Shown piece by piece: positions 7,830-17,003 of a stretch of DNA of 64,000 bases (positions within the stretch are counted from its first letter, which is position 1; each line of letters begins with the position of its first letter). Source of the stretch: Mucilaginibacter ginkgonis (lineage in GTDB: Bacteria > Bacteroidota > Bacteroidia > Sphingobacteriales > Sphingobacteriaceae); NCBI RefSeq assembly GCF_009754905.2, contig NZ_CP066775.1, forward strand, positions 3,596,001 to 3,660,000. The letters are read 5' to 3'. The notes below the pieces were generated by a model. That model had not been told where the DNA came from. It made no database searches and was given only the letters and a program-made list of their open reading frames with translations. The position numbers were made by a program, and so were the translations under genes.

Positions 7830-8285
7830 TTAAAACATCTTTCGATAGATCACAAAGTCTGATTTCGTTGCCACTTTATTATAAAGCTGCATTGCGGTGT
7901 GGTTGGTTTCCTGCGTAGTCCAATACACCCGTGGGCAGCCTGCTTTTTTCGCGATTTCATAAACCGCATTAATTAGCGCGCGGCCGACGCCTTTTCCGCG
8001 GACTTCGGGCAGTGTGAACAGGTCCTGCAAATAGCAGTTGGGATTTATGGCACTGGTGCTGCGGTGGAACAGATAGTGCGTCATGCCCAAGAGTTAGCCA
8101 TCATGCTCGGCCACCAGCGCGTGCACTGGTTCGTAAGCATCAAAGAAGCGCGCCCAGGTTGTTTCTGTAACTTTTGCGTCGAGTGCGTTAGCGTCAACGC
8201 GATGGTAAAAAGTGTTATAGCCTTCCCAAAGGGGCAGCCATTGGTCATAGTCTCTTTTCTCGATCGGGCGGACTTGAATTTGCAT
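7830..8285 (-). pseudogene. GNAT acetyltransferase interrupted by an in-frame TAA
   Basis: The N-terminal part starts at 8285 (MQIQVRPIEKRDYDQWLPLW) and runs to HALVAEHDG, then a TAA at 8091-8093. The same frame continues without any shift as LLGMTHYLFHRST...NCYLQDLFTLPEVRGKGVGRALI to the stop at 7830. The second half holds the acetyl-CoA loop (VRGKGVGRALI) and the C-terminal HTAMQLYNKVATKSDFVIYRK of the family. Joined length is about 151 residues, normal for a GNAT. A CAA to TAA change (Gln to stop) is the simplest cause. Either the gene is dead, or the base is a sequencing error. A new start at the downstream ATG would lose the N-terminal third of the fold. Confidence 0.82.
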
Positions 8286-8388
8286 AAATCAAAACTATTA
8301 AAACTTCTTATTTTCCGTCAAGTGTATACGCCGTTTATCTTTCAGAGTAGGTTAGGAGTGGTTAAACTATTTATCTATCTTAGTCAGC

Positions 8389-10272
8389 ATGAAGCGTTTA
8401 TCAGCCCTACTTTTAGCAAATTTCTTATGTGTGCAGCTATTTGCGCAGCAAACCCAAAAGCCAATGATCTATGGCAGCAGCTGGATGGCTATTACCGGCA
8501 AACCAATGGCAGCAACGGCAGGGGCAATGATATTTCAGCAGGGTGGTAACGCTGTTGACGCCGCTTGTGCCATGCTGGCCGCGACCTGCACCATGTGGGA
8601 TACCCTTAGCTGGGGCGGCGAAACGCAGGCACTCATCTACAACCCAAAAACCGGGAAAGTGATCGCCATAAATGCAATGGGTGTAGCGCCTACCGGCGCG
8701 ACGGTAGAATTTTTTAAAAGCAAGGGATACAACTTCCCTCCCGAATACGGCCCGCTTGCGGCAACCACGCCGGGCACACCCGGCGGATTAATTTACATGC
8801 TGATGAATTACGGCAGCATGAGTTTAAAGCAGGTGCTGGCACCTGCTATGCACATGGCGGCAGGCTACGCGATAGAGGCGCAGAGTGCAAACACCATGGC
8901 CCGCGACCACGATATGCTGGCTACATGGCCATACAGTAAAAAAGTGTTCTTTACCCATCCGGGGGAAAAACGGGAGACACCCGAACCGGGCGAAATATTT
9001 GTGCAGAAAGACTTGCTAAATACCTTAACCAAAATGGTTGATGCCGAGACCGCGGCACTTAAAAAGGGCAAAAGCCGTAAAGAAGCGTTGATGGCAGCTT
9101 ATGATCGCTTTTATAAAGGTGACATCGCCGAAGAGTTTGTTCGCGGTTCTAAGGAACAAGGCGGATTAATTACCATGCAGGACCTGGCTAAGTGGAAGCC
9201 GATAGAAGAACAGCCATTGAGCATTAACTATAAAGGCATTGAGGTTTATAAACTGCAGCAGTGGACGCAAGGCCCTGTGATGCTGCAAGCGCTAAATATT
9301 TTGGAGAATTTCGATTTGAAGGGGATGGGCTACAACAGTTCGAAGTATATCCATACCCTGTATCAGGCCATGAACCTAAGCTTTGCCGACCGCGACTTTT
9401 ATTACGGCGACCCCTACGCCAACACAGGCCAGCCAATGAAAGGCCTGTTAAGTAAGGAGTATGCAAAACAACGCGCGGCGTTAATACAATATGACAAGAA
9501 CGATGCAAAGATCGGCCCTGGTAACCCTTACACCTTCGAAGGAAGAATCAATCCATACATCAGGCTGCTTAAAGAACGTGGCTTTGAGATGGATACCACT
9601 AAAAGAAACTTCGCGCCAAAGCACGACCTCGGCATGAACTCGCCTAAAGACGCAGACTACCAGGACAGGCTTTGGCGGGGTACTACCTCTATAGAAGCAG
9701 CTGACAAAGACGGCTGGGTAGTGTCAGTAACGCCAAGCGGCGGCTGGCTGCCGGCATGCATTGCAGGCAATACAGGTATCGGCATGAGTCAACGAATGCA
9801 AAGCTTTGTGCTGGATGCTGCATTAAATCCATTTAATGTAGTTGCTCCCGGCAAGCGCCCGCGGGTAACGTTGTCGCCGTCAATGTTCTTAAAGGATGGC
9901 AAGCCATTTTTGAGCGCCGCCGTTCAGGGTGGGGATACGCAGGATCAAAACTTGATTCAGTTCTTTTTAAATGTAGCCGAATTTGGCATGAACGTGCAGC
10001 GCGCAACTGAGGCGCCTAACTTTAACACTAACCAGTTGTGGCTGTCGCTCGGCGGAAGCAAAATTTCCGACCGTGAGCCCAAACCCGGTCAGATATTATT
10101 GAACAGCAACACGCCACAAAACGTACGCGAAGAGTTAAAGAAATTGGGCTACACCCTAAGCTTTACAGAACGCACCAGCGGGCCTATCAACGCGGTATAC
10201 TTCGACACCAAACACGGTACACTTTGGGGCGGCAGCAGTAATCACGGCGAGGATTATGGGATTGGTTGGTAG
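8389..10272 (+). CDS. Gamma-glutamyltransferase family protein, secreted
   Basis: 627 aa with a Sec leader (MKRLSALLLANFLCVQLFAQ, cleavage near 20), so periplasmic. It belongs to the Ntn-hydrolase gamma-glutamyltranspeptidase family, which self-cleaves to large and small subunits and removes gamma-glutamyl groups from glutathione-like compounds. N-terminal AATAGAMIFQQGGNAVDAAC (41-60) is diagnostic. The autoprocessing nucleophile is expected at Thr432 in RGTTSIEAADKDGWVVS, matching the TTHxSVxDKDG pattern, although the His after the two Thr is replaced by Ser-Ile. Later motifs are GKRPRVTLSPSMFLKDG and AVQGGDTQDQNLIQ. Its presence about 1.7 kb from gamma-glutamyl-ligase-like genes is suggestive but proves no link. 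Confidence 0.9.
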   Translation: MKRLSALLLANFLCVQLFAQQTQKPMIYGSSWMAITGKPMAATAGAMIFQQGGNAVDAACAMLAATCTMWDTLSWGGETQALIYNPKTGKVIAINAMGVAPTGATVEFFKSKGYNFPPEYGPLAATTPGTPGGLIYMLMNYGSMSLKQVLAPAMHMAAGYAIEAQSANTMARDHDMLATWPYSKKVFFTHPGEKRETPEPGEIFVQKDLLNTLTKMVDAETAALKKGKSRKEALMAAYDRFYKGDIAEEFVRGSKEQGGLITMQDLAKWKPIEEQPLSINYKGIEVYKLQQWTQGPVMLQALNILENFDLKGMGYNSSKYIHTLYQAMNLSFADRDFYYGDPYANTGQPMKGLLSKEYAKQRAALIQYDKNDAKIGPGNPYTFEGRINPYIRLLKERGFEMDTTKRNFAPKHDLGMNSPKDADYQDRLWRGTTSIEAADKDGWVVSVTPSGGWLPACIAGNTGIGMSQRMQSFVLDAALNPFNVVAPGKRPRVTLSPSMFLKDGKPFLSAAVQGGDTQDQNLIQFFLNVAEFGMNVQRATEAPNFNTNQLWLSLGGSKISDREPKPGQILLNSNTPQNVREELKKLGYTLSFTERTSGPINAVYFDTKHGTLWGGSSNHGEDYGIGW

Positions 10273-10331
10273 CTACTGTTAAATTTTGGATTGATCTAAC
10301 TACTTATCCGTCAATATATTTCAAAATAATT

Positions 10332-10361
10332 TTTGAATAAATAATATAAAGTCTACATTGT
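10332..10361 (+). promoter_or_regulatory. Candidate promoter of the GH3 gene
   Basis: TTTG (10332-10335), an 18-bp AT-rich spacer, then TACATTGT (10354-10361), one mismatch from TAnnTTTG. The spacing fits the Bacteroidota housekeeping consensus (TTTG, about 19 bp, TAnnTTTG). The start codon is 46 bp downstream. Confidence 0.45.
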
Positions 10362-10406
10362 GTCGGTTTAACACAAAGAACCAATTAAAACCAATTTTTA
10401 GACTTT

Positions 10407-12773
10407 ATGAAATTTTCGAAACTTGTGTTTCTGGCATTGCTACTGCCCGTAGCGGCAAGTGCGCAGAAAAAAGGTGCGGCAAAAACGCCAATGCTGGGCA
10501 AAAGCCCGGTTAAAGATGTTGTTGCCGCCATGACCATTGAAGAAAAAGTAAAATTGCTGGTAGGTATGGGCTTCAACATCGAAGGCATCCCTGCCGGTAT
10601 GCTGCCACCCGTTGCACCCGAAGATAAAATACCAGAGAAGGTTGCCGGTGCAGCCGGGCGCCTGCATGCCATTCCGCGTTTAGGCATCCCAACCATTACC
10701 GTTGCCGATGGCCCTGCCGGCGTGCGTATTAATCCAATCCGCCATAAAGACAGTACTAAAACATATTACGCTACCGCGTTCCCTGTTGGTACACTGCTGG
10801 CATCTTCGTGGGATACCGCGCTGGTGCGCCGCGTAGGTATGGCCTTCGGTCACGAGGTTAAAGAGTACGGGGTAGATGTATTGCTGGGCCCTGGGATGAA
10901 CATTCAGCGTAACCCGCTTGGCGGCCGTAACTTCGAGTATTTTTCTGAAGACCCTATCATCAGCGGCAACATGGCCGCGGCGATAGTAAAAGGTATACAG
11001 TCAAACGGTGTGGGTACCTCTATCAAACACTTTGTAGCCAACAATGCCGAATACAACCGTACCGCGCTTAACACTTTTGTAAGTGAGCGCGCCATGCGCG
11101 AAATTTATTTGAAGGGTTTCGAGATCGCCGTTAAGAAGGCTCAGCCTTGGACGGTGATGTCTTCATACAACTTGGTTAACGGCACTTATACTTCGCAAAA
11201 CCGCGACCTGTTAACAACCATTCTGCGTAACGAGTGGGGCTTTAAAGGCTTCGTGATGACAGACTGGTTTGGCGGTAAAGACGCGGTTGCACAGGTAAAC
11301 GCGGGTAATGACCTGATGATGCCTGGTACCCTTACCCAGACAAACGCGATACTGGCAGCAGTGAAATCCGGCGCTATCAGTAAAGCGCAGTTGGATGCAG
11401 ATGTGACCCACATCCTGACCGTGATACTGCAAACACCGACATTTAAAAACTATAAATATTCTGATAAGCCGAACCTGGCTGCCGACGCCATGGTAAGCCG
11501 CACCGCAGCTGCTGAAGGTATGGTATTGCTGAAGAATAAATACAACGTGCTGCCGTTAAGCGGCACCAATGTGGCCTTATTCGGTAATAATGGCTATAAC
11601 CTGATCACCGGCGGAAGCGGCAGTGGTATGGTGAACAAAGCTTATGTAATCTCGCTTAATAAGGGCTTGCAAAATTCGGGCTACAGCGTAGATCCGTTAT
11701 TGAGCGACAGCTATGGCGCGTACCTGGCAGATGCAAAATCTAAAATGCCGAAACCTACTATGCTGTCGATGTTTATGGCGCCGCCGCCAATTGCAGAGAT
11801 GCCGTTAACGCCCGAGATATTGAAGAGCCGTTCGGCTGCAAGCGACGTAGCTGTGATCAGCATTGGCCGTATAGCAGGCGAAGGTGCAGACCGTAAGCCT
11901 GATGACTTTAACCTGAGCCGGGTTGAACTGGACATGATCGATAATGTGAGCAACGCATTCCATGCTGCGGGTAAGAAAGTAGTTGTGGTCTTGAACATTG
12001 GTGGTGTGATAGAAACCGCGAGCTGGAGAGATAAGGTTGATGGTATCTTATTGGCGTGGCAGCCGGGCCTCGAAGGTGGTAACGCTATCGCCAATGTTTT
12101 GCGCGGCAAGGTAAACCCATCAGGTAAACTGGCGGTAACCTTCCCGGTAAAATATATGGATGTGCCAAATGCTAAAGATTTTCCGGGCAAGCCACTGCCG
12201 GGTACAACAGCGCCTGCTAATCCAATGTTGGGCGCACAGCCTAGCGAGGTTACTTATGACGATGGCATTTTTGTAGGTTACCGTTACTTCAACACGTTTA
12301 ATGTAAAACCTGCTTTTGAATTTGGCTATGGTATGTCATACACCGACTTTGGCTATAGCAAATTCGCGCTTAGCTCAAATAAGTTTAACGGCCGCCTTAC
12401 CGCTACGGTTTTAGTGACCAACAAAGGCAAAGTTGCCGGTAAGGAGGTTGTACAGTTATACATTAGTGCGCCGTCTAAAATGATGCAGAAGCCAGAAAGC
12501 GAGTTAAAAGGCTTTGCGAAAACCCGCTTGCTAAAACCGGGCGAAGCACAATTACTGACATTCATTATCAGCGCGGCAGACCTGGCTTCGTTCGATACCT
12601 CGTCAGAATCATGGATGGCAGAAGCCGGCGATTATAAAATTAAAATAGGCGCGTCATCAACAGATATTAAAAAAGACGGCAGCTTTAACCTGGCAAAACC
12701 AATAACGGTTGAGCATGTGCATAAAGCCCTTGCCCCATCAGGACCCATCAATGAAATAGTAAGAGCACAATAA
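10407..12773 (+). CDS. GH3 beta-glycosidase (beta-glucosidase type), secreted
   Basis: 788 aa, Sec leader MKFSKLVFLALLLPVAASAQ, so periplasmic or surface-directed. It has the full three-domain GH3 layout. The N-terminal barrel has GRLHAIPRLGIPTITVADGPAGVR, GPGMNIQRNPLGGRNFEYFSEDP and KHFVANNAE. The nucleophile is Asp286 in GFVMTDWFGG. The alpha/beta domain has AEGMVLLKN and GEGADRKP, and a C-terminal fibronectin III-like domain has GYRYF, FEFGYGMSYTDF and GKEVVQLYIS. It hydrolyses terminal beta-linked glucose or xylose; the precise specificity cannot be read from sequence. It lies with a GH20 gene downstream, both with leaders, suggesting glycan scavenging. Confidence 0.94.
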   Translation: MKFSKLVFLALLLPVAASAQKKGAAKTPMLGKSPVKDVVAAMTIEEKVKLLVGMGFNIEGIPAGMLPPVAPEDKIPEKVAGAAGRLHAIPRLGIPTITVADGPAGVRINPIRHKDSTKTYYATAFPVGTLLASSWDTALVRRVGMAFGHEVKEYGVDVLLGPGMNIQRNPLGGRNFEYFSEDPIISGNMAAAIVKGIQSNGVGTSIKHFVANNAEYNRTALNTFVSERAMREIYLKGFEIAVKKAQPWTVMSSYNLVNGTYTSQNRDLLTTILRNEWGFKGFVMTDWFGGKDAVAQVNAGNDLMMPGTLTQTNAILAAVKSGAISKAQLDADVTHILTVILQTPTFKNYKYSDKPNLAADAMVSRTAAAEGMVLLKNKYNVLPLSGTNVALFGNNGYNLITGGSGSGMVNKAYVISLNKGLQNSGYSVDPLLSDSYGAYLADAKSKMPKPTMLSMFMAPPPIAEMPLTPEILKSRSAASDVAVISIGRIAGEGADRKPDDFNLSRVELDMIDNVSNAFHAAGKKVVVVLNIGGVIETASWRDKVDGILLAWQPGLEGGNAIANVLRGKVNPSGKLAVTFPVKYMDVPNAKDFPGKPLPGTTAPANPMLGAQPSEVTYDDGIFVGYRYFNTFNVKPAFEFGYGMSYTDFGYSKFALSSNKFNGRLTATVLVTNKGKVAGKEVVQLYISAPSKMMQKPESELKGFAKTRLLKPGEAQLLTFIISAADLASFDTSSESWMAEAGDYKIKIGASSTDIKKDGSFNLAKPITVEHVHKALAPSGPINEIVRAQ

Positions 12774-12791
12774 TTAGCTGATATTAATTTT

Positions 12792-12822
12792 AAGCCCCTT
12801 CCGAATACGGAAGGGGCTTTTT
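12792..12822 (+). terminator. Rho-independent terminator of the GH3 gene
   Basis: AAGCCCCTTCCG AATA CGGAAGGGGCTT followed by TTT, 19 bp after the GH3 stop. It separates the gene from the GH20 unit. Confidence 0.9.
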
Positions 12823-12918
12823 AGTTTGGGAGGGTTAATCTGCAAAAGCGCTTGCATAATCATCGGTATAAGTTTAATTTGCAAGCCATCAGAAAACCAA
12901 TTACTTCTCTCTCACATT

Positions 12919-14817
12919 ATGAAAAAACTTTCTGCTCTTTTACTATCGGTATGCCTGGGCGTTACGGCGTTTGCGCAGCCAGTAAAAAAGGTATCCATTA
13001 TTCCGGAACCTGTCGAGGTTAAAGAAACCGCGGGTACGTTTACTTTACCAAAATCTGTGTCGATAGCTGCTCCCGCAAGTGCAGGTATCACGGCAAACTA
13101 CCTTAAGAATAAACTGCAAGCGGCTACACATTCGGTGATCACCACAAAAAGCGGAGGCACTGCAACTATACAATTGGTGCTTAACAAAAGCAATAACGCA
13201 GTTATCGGTAAAGAAGGTTATATGCTTACGGTATCACCAAAAAATATAGTGATCACTGCAAATGAGCCTGCAGGCTTGTTCTATGGTGTGCAGTCGCTAT
13301 TGCAGTTATTTCCTAAAGAAATTGAAAGTCAAACACAGGTTGCCAGAGCGTGGACAGTGCCATGCGTTAAGGTTACAGACTATCCGCGCTTTGCGTGGCG
13401 TGGTTTGATGTTCGACGTTTCGCGCCACTTCTTTACTAAAGCAGATGTTAAGCAATACATAGATAATATGGTGCGCTTTAAATTCAACCTGCTGCACATG
13501 CACCTTACAGATGATGAAGGCTGGCGTATAGAAATTAAGAGCCTGCCTAAGTTAACCACTATTGGTGCCTACAACGCAAAAAGGGTAGGTTATTTTGGTT
13601 CATTCCCGGCGCCGCCTGCAGACGAGCCACGCACTTACGGCGGTTTCTACACCCAGGATGACATTCGCGAGTTGGTTAAATATGCCAAAGATCGTTATGT
13701 AGATATCCTTCCGGAAGTTGATGTTCCGGGTCACAGTTTAGCGGCTGTTACTTCTTATCCCGAACTTTCTGCCACGCCTGGCGCGGATAAATATCATGTA
13801 CGCTCTGGCGAAGAGATCATGGACTGGAGCCACGGTCAGCCGCCGGTTGCATTGGTTGATAATACCTTAAACCCCGCCAGCGAAAAAACCTATGAGTTTT
13901 TAGATAAGGTGATGACAGAGGTTGCTCAGCTATTTCCATTCCCGTATATCCATGTTGGCGGCGACGAATGCCCTAAAAACTTTTGGGCTAAAAGCGATTC
14001 GGTGACTGCACTGATGAAACGAGAAAACCTGAAAGATTATGAAGAGGTACAAAGCTACTTCGAAAAACGCTTAGAAAAGATAGTTGAATCTAAAGGCAAA
14101 CGCTTTTTAGGCTGGGACGAAATATTGGAAGGCGGACTGGCACCTAACGCCGCTGTAATGAGCTGGCGCGGAATTGAAGGCGGTATCAAAGCCGCCAAGA
14201 TGGGCCACGAAGTGGTAATGAGCCCTACAACTTACGCCTACATAGATTATATGCAGGGCGATGTATCGATCGAGCCGCGCGTTTATGCAACCTTGCGTTT
14301 GTCAAAAAGTTATTCTTACGAACCGGTGCCGGATGGTGTTGACGCTAGCCTGATCAAAGGCGGACAGGCTAACTTGTGGACAGAACAGGTATACAATATG
14401 CGCCATGCAGAATATATGACCTGGCCGCGCGGTTTGGCAATCGCTGAAGATTTCTGGAGCCCGAAATCTAAAAAGAACTGGGACAACTTTGCCGGCAGGG
14501 TAGAGAACCAGTTTAAACGTTTCGACGCGGCCGATGTGAAGTATTCGCCTGCGGTATATGACCCGGCCATTACTGCCAGCGTTGGCGCAGATGGTAATGT
14601 ACAGGTATTTATGAGCACCGAGTTGAAAGACCTGGATATTTATTATACCTGGGATAATAGCTTCCCCGATAACCATTACCCAAAATATACCAGTCAGTTG
14701 GTTGTCCCTAAAGAAGCTTTTGAATTAAGGGTAATTACTTACAGAGGCGGTAAACCAATCGGCAGATTATTGACAATACCTGTTACTGATCTGAACAAAA
14801 GGGCAGGCAAGAAGTAG
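12919..14817 (+). CDS. GH20 beta-N-acetylhexosaminidase, secreted
   Basis: 632 aa from ATG 12919 (MKKLSALLLSVCLGVTAFAQ), which gives a clean Sec leader. The frame is open 93 bp further upstream, but that part lacks leader character. It has an N-terminal GH20b domain (about 20-150), then the catalytic barrel: AWRGLMFDVSRHFF, NLLHMHLTDDEGWR, LPEVDVPGHSLA and the catalytic pair Asp349-Glu350 in YIHVGGDECPKNFW. NLWTEQVYNMRHAEYMTWPR is the C-terminal active-site strand. It uses the substrate-assisted (N-acetyl) mechanism to remove terminal GlcNAc or GalNAc. It probably works with the GH3 enzyme in chitin, glycan or peptidoglycan fragment recycling in the periplasm. Confidence 0.95.
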   Translation: MKKLSALLLSVCLGVTAFAQPVKKVSIIPEPVEVKETAGTFTLPKSVSIAAPASAGITANYLKNKLQAATHSVITTKSGGTATIQLVLNKSNNAVIGKEGYMLTVSPKNIVITANEPAGLFYGVQSLLQLFPKEIESQTQVARAWTVPCVKVTDYPRFAWRGLMFDVSRHFFTKADVKQYIDNMVRFKFNLLHMHLTDDEGWRIEIKSLPKLTTIGAYNAKRVGYFGSFPAPPADEPRTYGGFYTQDDIRELVKYAKDRYVDILPEVDVPGHSLAAVTSYPELSATPGADKYHVRSGEEIMDWSHGQPPVALVDNTLNPASEKTYEFLDKVMTEVAQLFPFPYIHVGGDECPKNFWAKSDSVTALMKRENLKDYEEVQSYFEKRLEKIVESKGKRFLGWDEILEGGLAPNAAVMSWRGIEGGIKAAKMGHEVVMSPTTYAYIDYMQGDVSIEPRVYATLRLSKSYSYEPVPDGVDASLIKGGQANLWTEQVYNMRHAEYMTWPRGLAIAEDFWSPKSKKNWDNFAGRVENQFKRFDAADVKYSPAVYDPAITASVGADGNVQVFMSTELKDLDIYYTWDNSFPDNHYPKYTSQLVVPKEAFELRVITYRGGKPIGRLLTIPVTDLNKRAGKK

Positions 14818-14840
14818 GTTTGCACTAAATTGTATAATTT

Positions 14841-14934
14841 GTCATTGCGAGACCCGGCGAATGTCGGGTCGCGGCAATCTCATAGGCAAGCTTGTAAGTA
14901 AATAGCTAGAGATTGCTTTGTCCCTAGCAATGAC
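14841..14934. repeat. GTCATTGCGA-type inverted-repeat element
   Basis: It opens with GTCATTGCGAG and closes with CTAGCAATGAC. Inside are the halves GGCAATCTC and GAGATTGC, plus a nested hairpin ACCCGGCGAATGTCGGGT. About 94 bp between the GH20 and GNAT genes, it looks like a non-coding MITE/REP-type element. A relative lies at 15785-15892. Confidence 0.65.
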
Positions 14935-14951
14935 ATTTTCTTTTTTCTAAC

Positions 14952-15404
14952 ATGACCACCACGCTTAAGCGCACTAACTCCACCAACGCCGATTTTCTAT
15001 CCCTTGTTGCCAAACTTGATGCCGAGCTGGTTGACATGTATGGCGAGCAAATGGATTTCTACGGGCAATACAATAAAGTTGATAAGCTAAACAACTGTAT
15101 TGTTATTTACGATGATAATGTGCCTGTAGCCTGCGGTGCGTTCAAAGAATATGAACCCGGCGTTGCCGAAGTGAAACGGATGTATGTAGAGCCTGGCGCC
15201 CGTGGCAAAGGTTTTTCTAAACAGGTATTAGGCGCTTTAGAAGTTTGGGCAACGGAACTTGGGTATCATCAAATTATCCTTGAAACCGGCGACCAGCAAA
15301 TTCCGGCAATGGCGCTTTACAATAGCATGGGCTACCTGGAAACAGAAAACTATGGGCAGTACATTGGCGCGCCGAGCAGCGTCTGTTACGCAAAATCGCT
15401 ATAA
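14952..15404 (+). CDS. GNAT family N-acetyltransferase
   Basis: 150 aa. The acetyl-CoA-binding motif A is EVKRMYVEPGARGKGFSKQVL (about 74-94), preceded by CGAFKEYEPG and followed by IILETGDQQIPAMALYNSMGYLE, where the last part is motif B. This is a standard single-domain cytoplasmic GNAT. The substrate cannot be predicted. The VOC-fold gene begins 9 bp after its stop, so they form a two-gene unit. Confidence 0.88.
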   Translation: MTTTLKRTNSTNADFLSLVAKLDAELVDMYGEQMDFYGQYNKVDKLNNCIVIYDDNVPVACGAFKEYEPGVAEVKRMYVEPGARGKGFSKQVLGALEVWATELGYHQIILETGDQQIPAMALYNSMGYLETENYGQYIGAPSSVCYAKSL

Positions 15405-15413
15405 TTTCTGATT

Positions 15414-15767
15414 ATGAAATTTCTATCACTTGAGCCATTTGTGCCATCGGGCAGCAACTTTGAAGGCTCGAAACAATTGTTTTTGGATTTGGGGTTTCAC
15501 ATTAATTGGGAAGTGGATGGTTATGCAGGCTTTCAGCGCGATGAATGCCGTTTCATTTTGCAGCAATATGATGTAAAAGACTTTGCTCAGAACTTTATGC
15601 TGAGTGTAAAGGTGTCGAACATAGAAGAGTTCCAGCAGGATGTTGTCAATAAGCAATTGGCAGATAAATATAGCGTGCGCGTAAGCAAGATCATGCAGCA
15701 GCCTTATGGCCGCGAGTTAAATCTTATTGATATCGCGGGTGTTTGCTGGCATTTTGTAGAGCAGTAG
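15414..15767 (+). CDS. VOC (glyoxalase/bleomycin-resistance fold) protein
   Basis: 117 aa, the length of a single glyoxalase-type betaalphabetabetabeta module pair. Features are KQLFLDLGFHINWEVDGYAGFQRDECRFILQQ at the N-terminus and GRELNLIDIAGVCWHFVEQ at the C-terminus, the usual F..DP.GN...F end. Metal ligands are incomplete, so it may be a binding protein rather than an enzyme. It is co-transcribed with the preceding GNAT gene. Confidence 0.7.
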   Translation: MKFLSLEPFVPSGSNFEGSKQLFLDLGFHINWEVDGYAGFQRDECRFILQQYDVKDFAQNFMLSVKVSNIEEFQQDVVNKQLADKYSVRVSKIMQQPYGRELNLIDIAGVCWHFVEQ

Positions 15768-15784
15768 GTCTCACACTACCAAAC

Positions 15785-15892
15785 GGCATTGCGAACCGCC
15801 GCAGGCGTGGGGCAATCTCTTTTGGCAAGTTAGAACCCAACTTGGCGATTTCCGCGGCGTCACGATAACGATCGGGATTCTTCGCAATGACA
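15785..15892. repeat. GTCATTGCGA-type inverted-repeat element, second copy
   Basis: GCATTGCGAAC...GGCAATCTC at the left and TTCGCAATGACA at the right, with an internal hairpin GGCAAGTT/AACTTGGC. It occupies the left part of the 430-bp gene-free stretch 15768-16197 upstream of sdhC. The rest of that stretch shows no gene, only a candidate promoter near its right end. Confidence 0.6.
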
Positions 15893-16169
15893 ATATGTGT
15901 TGCCACAACCTTAACTATATAAACCCGATAGCAGCGATATGCCGCAGGCATTTAGCGGATAGCGGGGCCAACAATAATAGTTGCATTGACCTTGCTTTTC
16001 GAGAAATCAATCGCTTCTCCTTAAAGGTCTTTATTAATCCCCTCCAAATGATCCGAGTACATTTAGGCCTAATCCGACCTTTGTCACCAAATTGTCTTAG
16101 AACGTTTCTAAATAGAATAAACAAGGGGTATATCGCATGCCGACTTTATTTCTTTTGGTTTATATTAAA

Positions 16170-16177
16170 TAATTTTG
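16170..16177 (+). promoter_or_regulatory. Candidate sdh operon -7 box (TAATTTTG)
   Basis: An exact TAnnTTTG match 20 bp upstream of the sdhC start. A weak TTTA at 16145-16148 lies at 21-bp spacing. If used, the leader would be only about 15 nt. Confidence 0.45.
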
Positions 16178-16197
16178 TTAATAAATCTGTCAAATAA

Positions 16198-16983
16198 ATG
16201 AGTCAATCTAAACATACCTTAAACTCGTCGCTGGGCAAGAAGCTCATCATGGCTTTAACGGGGTTGTTTTTGTGTACGTTCTTAATTGTGCACCTTGCCG
16301 GTAACCTGCAGCTTTTCCAGGATGATAACGGCTATGCGTTTAATATTTACGCCAACTTCTTAACGCACTTTCCGCCAATCGAGGTCATCGCTTATTTGCT
16401 GTATGCCAGCATTATTGTTCATGCAGTGTATGCCTTGATCCTGACCATTAAAAACAGGCAGGCAAGACCGGTTGGCTACGCAGTGACTACAAAATCGCCA
16501 ACATCATGGTCGTCACAGAACATGGGACTGCTGGGTTCAATACTGTTTTTGTTCATCGTGATCCACATGGGCGATTTCTGGTATAAATACAAATTTACCC
16601 ACAGTGTGACATTTAAAGAGTACCGCACCAACCTGGGCACGGGCGAACGTACAGTATCTAATTACACGCCTGAGAAGCCGGACTTCGAGCATTCAGTATC
16701 ATATGATCAAAACAACGAGATCATCCGTGTTAAAGATTTGCATACCAAAGTGGCAGAGAGCTTTAGCCAATTATGGTACGTGGTCATCTATGTGATAGCG
16801 ATGCTTGCACTGGCGTTCCATATGCTGCATGGTTTTCAAAGCGCGTTTAAAACGCTGGGTTGGGTACACCGCAAGTACAATGGCATTGTGTACTTTATTG
16901 GTACCTGGTTTTTTGGTGTAATTGTTCCGCTTGGCTTTGCAGCCATGCCGGTTGTGTATTACATCATGAGTTTAAAGAAGTAA
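16198..16983 (+). CDS. sdhC: Succinate dehydrogenase cytochrome b subunit
   Basis: 261 aa, five predicted membrane spans, of the single-subunit diheme b558 type used by Bacteroidota and Bacillus instead of separate SdhC/SdhD. Heme-ligand candidates are the histidines in TFLIVHLAGNLQLF, SIIVHAVYALIL, FIVIHMGDFWY and AFHMLHGFQSAF. It anchors SdhA/SdhB to the inner membrane and passes electrons to menaquinone. An extended loop (about 140-180) contains GTGERTVSNYTPEKPDF. It is the first gene of sdhCAB. Confidence 0.93.
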   Translation: MSQSKHTLNSSLGKKLIMALTGLFLCTFLIVHLAGNLQLFQDDNGYAFNIYANFLTHFPPIEVIAYLLYASIIVHAVYALILTIKNRQARPVGYAVTTKSPTSWSSQNMGLLGSILFLFIVIHMGDFWYKYKFTHSVTFKEYRTNLGTGERTVSNYTPEKPDFEHSVSYDQNNEIIRVKDLHTKVAESFSQLWYVVIYVIAMLALAFHMLHGFQSAFKTLGWVHRKYNGIVYFIGTWFFGVIVPLGFAAMPVVYYIMSLKK

Positions 16984-17003
16984 GAAGTTATCAGGTCCAT
17001 AAC

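Noticed and set aside
12826..12918. Upstream extension of the GH20 gene
   Set aside because: It lacks leader character, and the leader starts cleanly at 12919.
15895..16197. 100-codon plus-strand frame upstream of sdhC
   Set aside because: Its composition (many C, N, I and L, no domain) and overlap with a repeat and the sdh promoter make it unlikely to be a gene.
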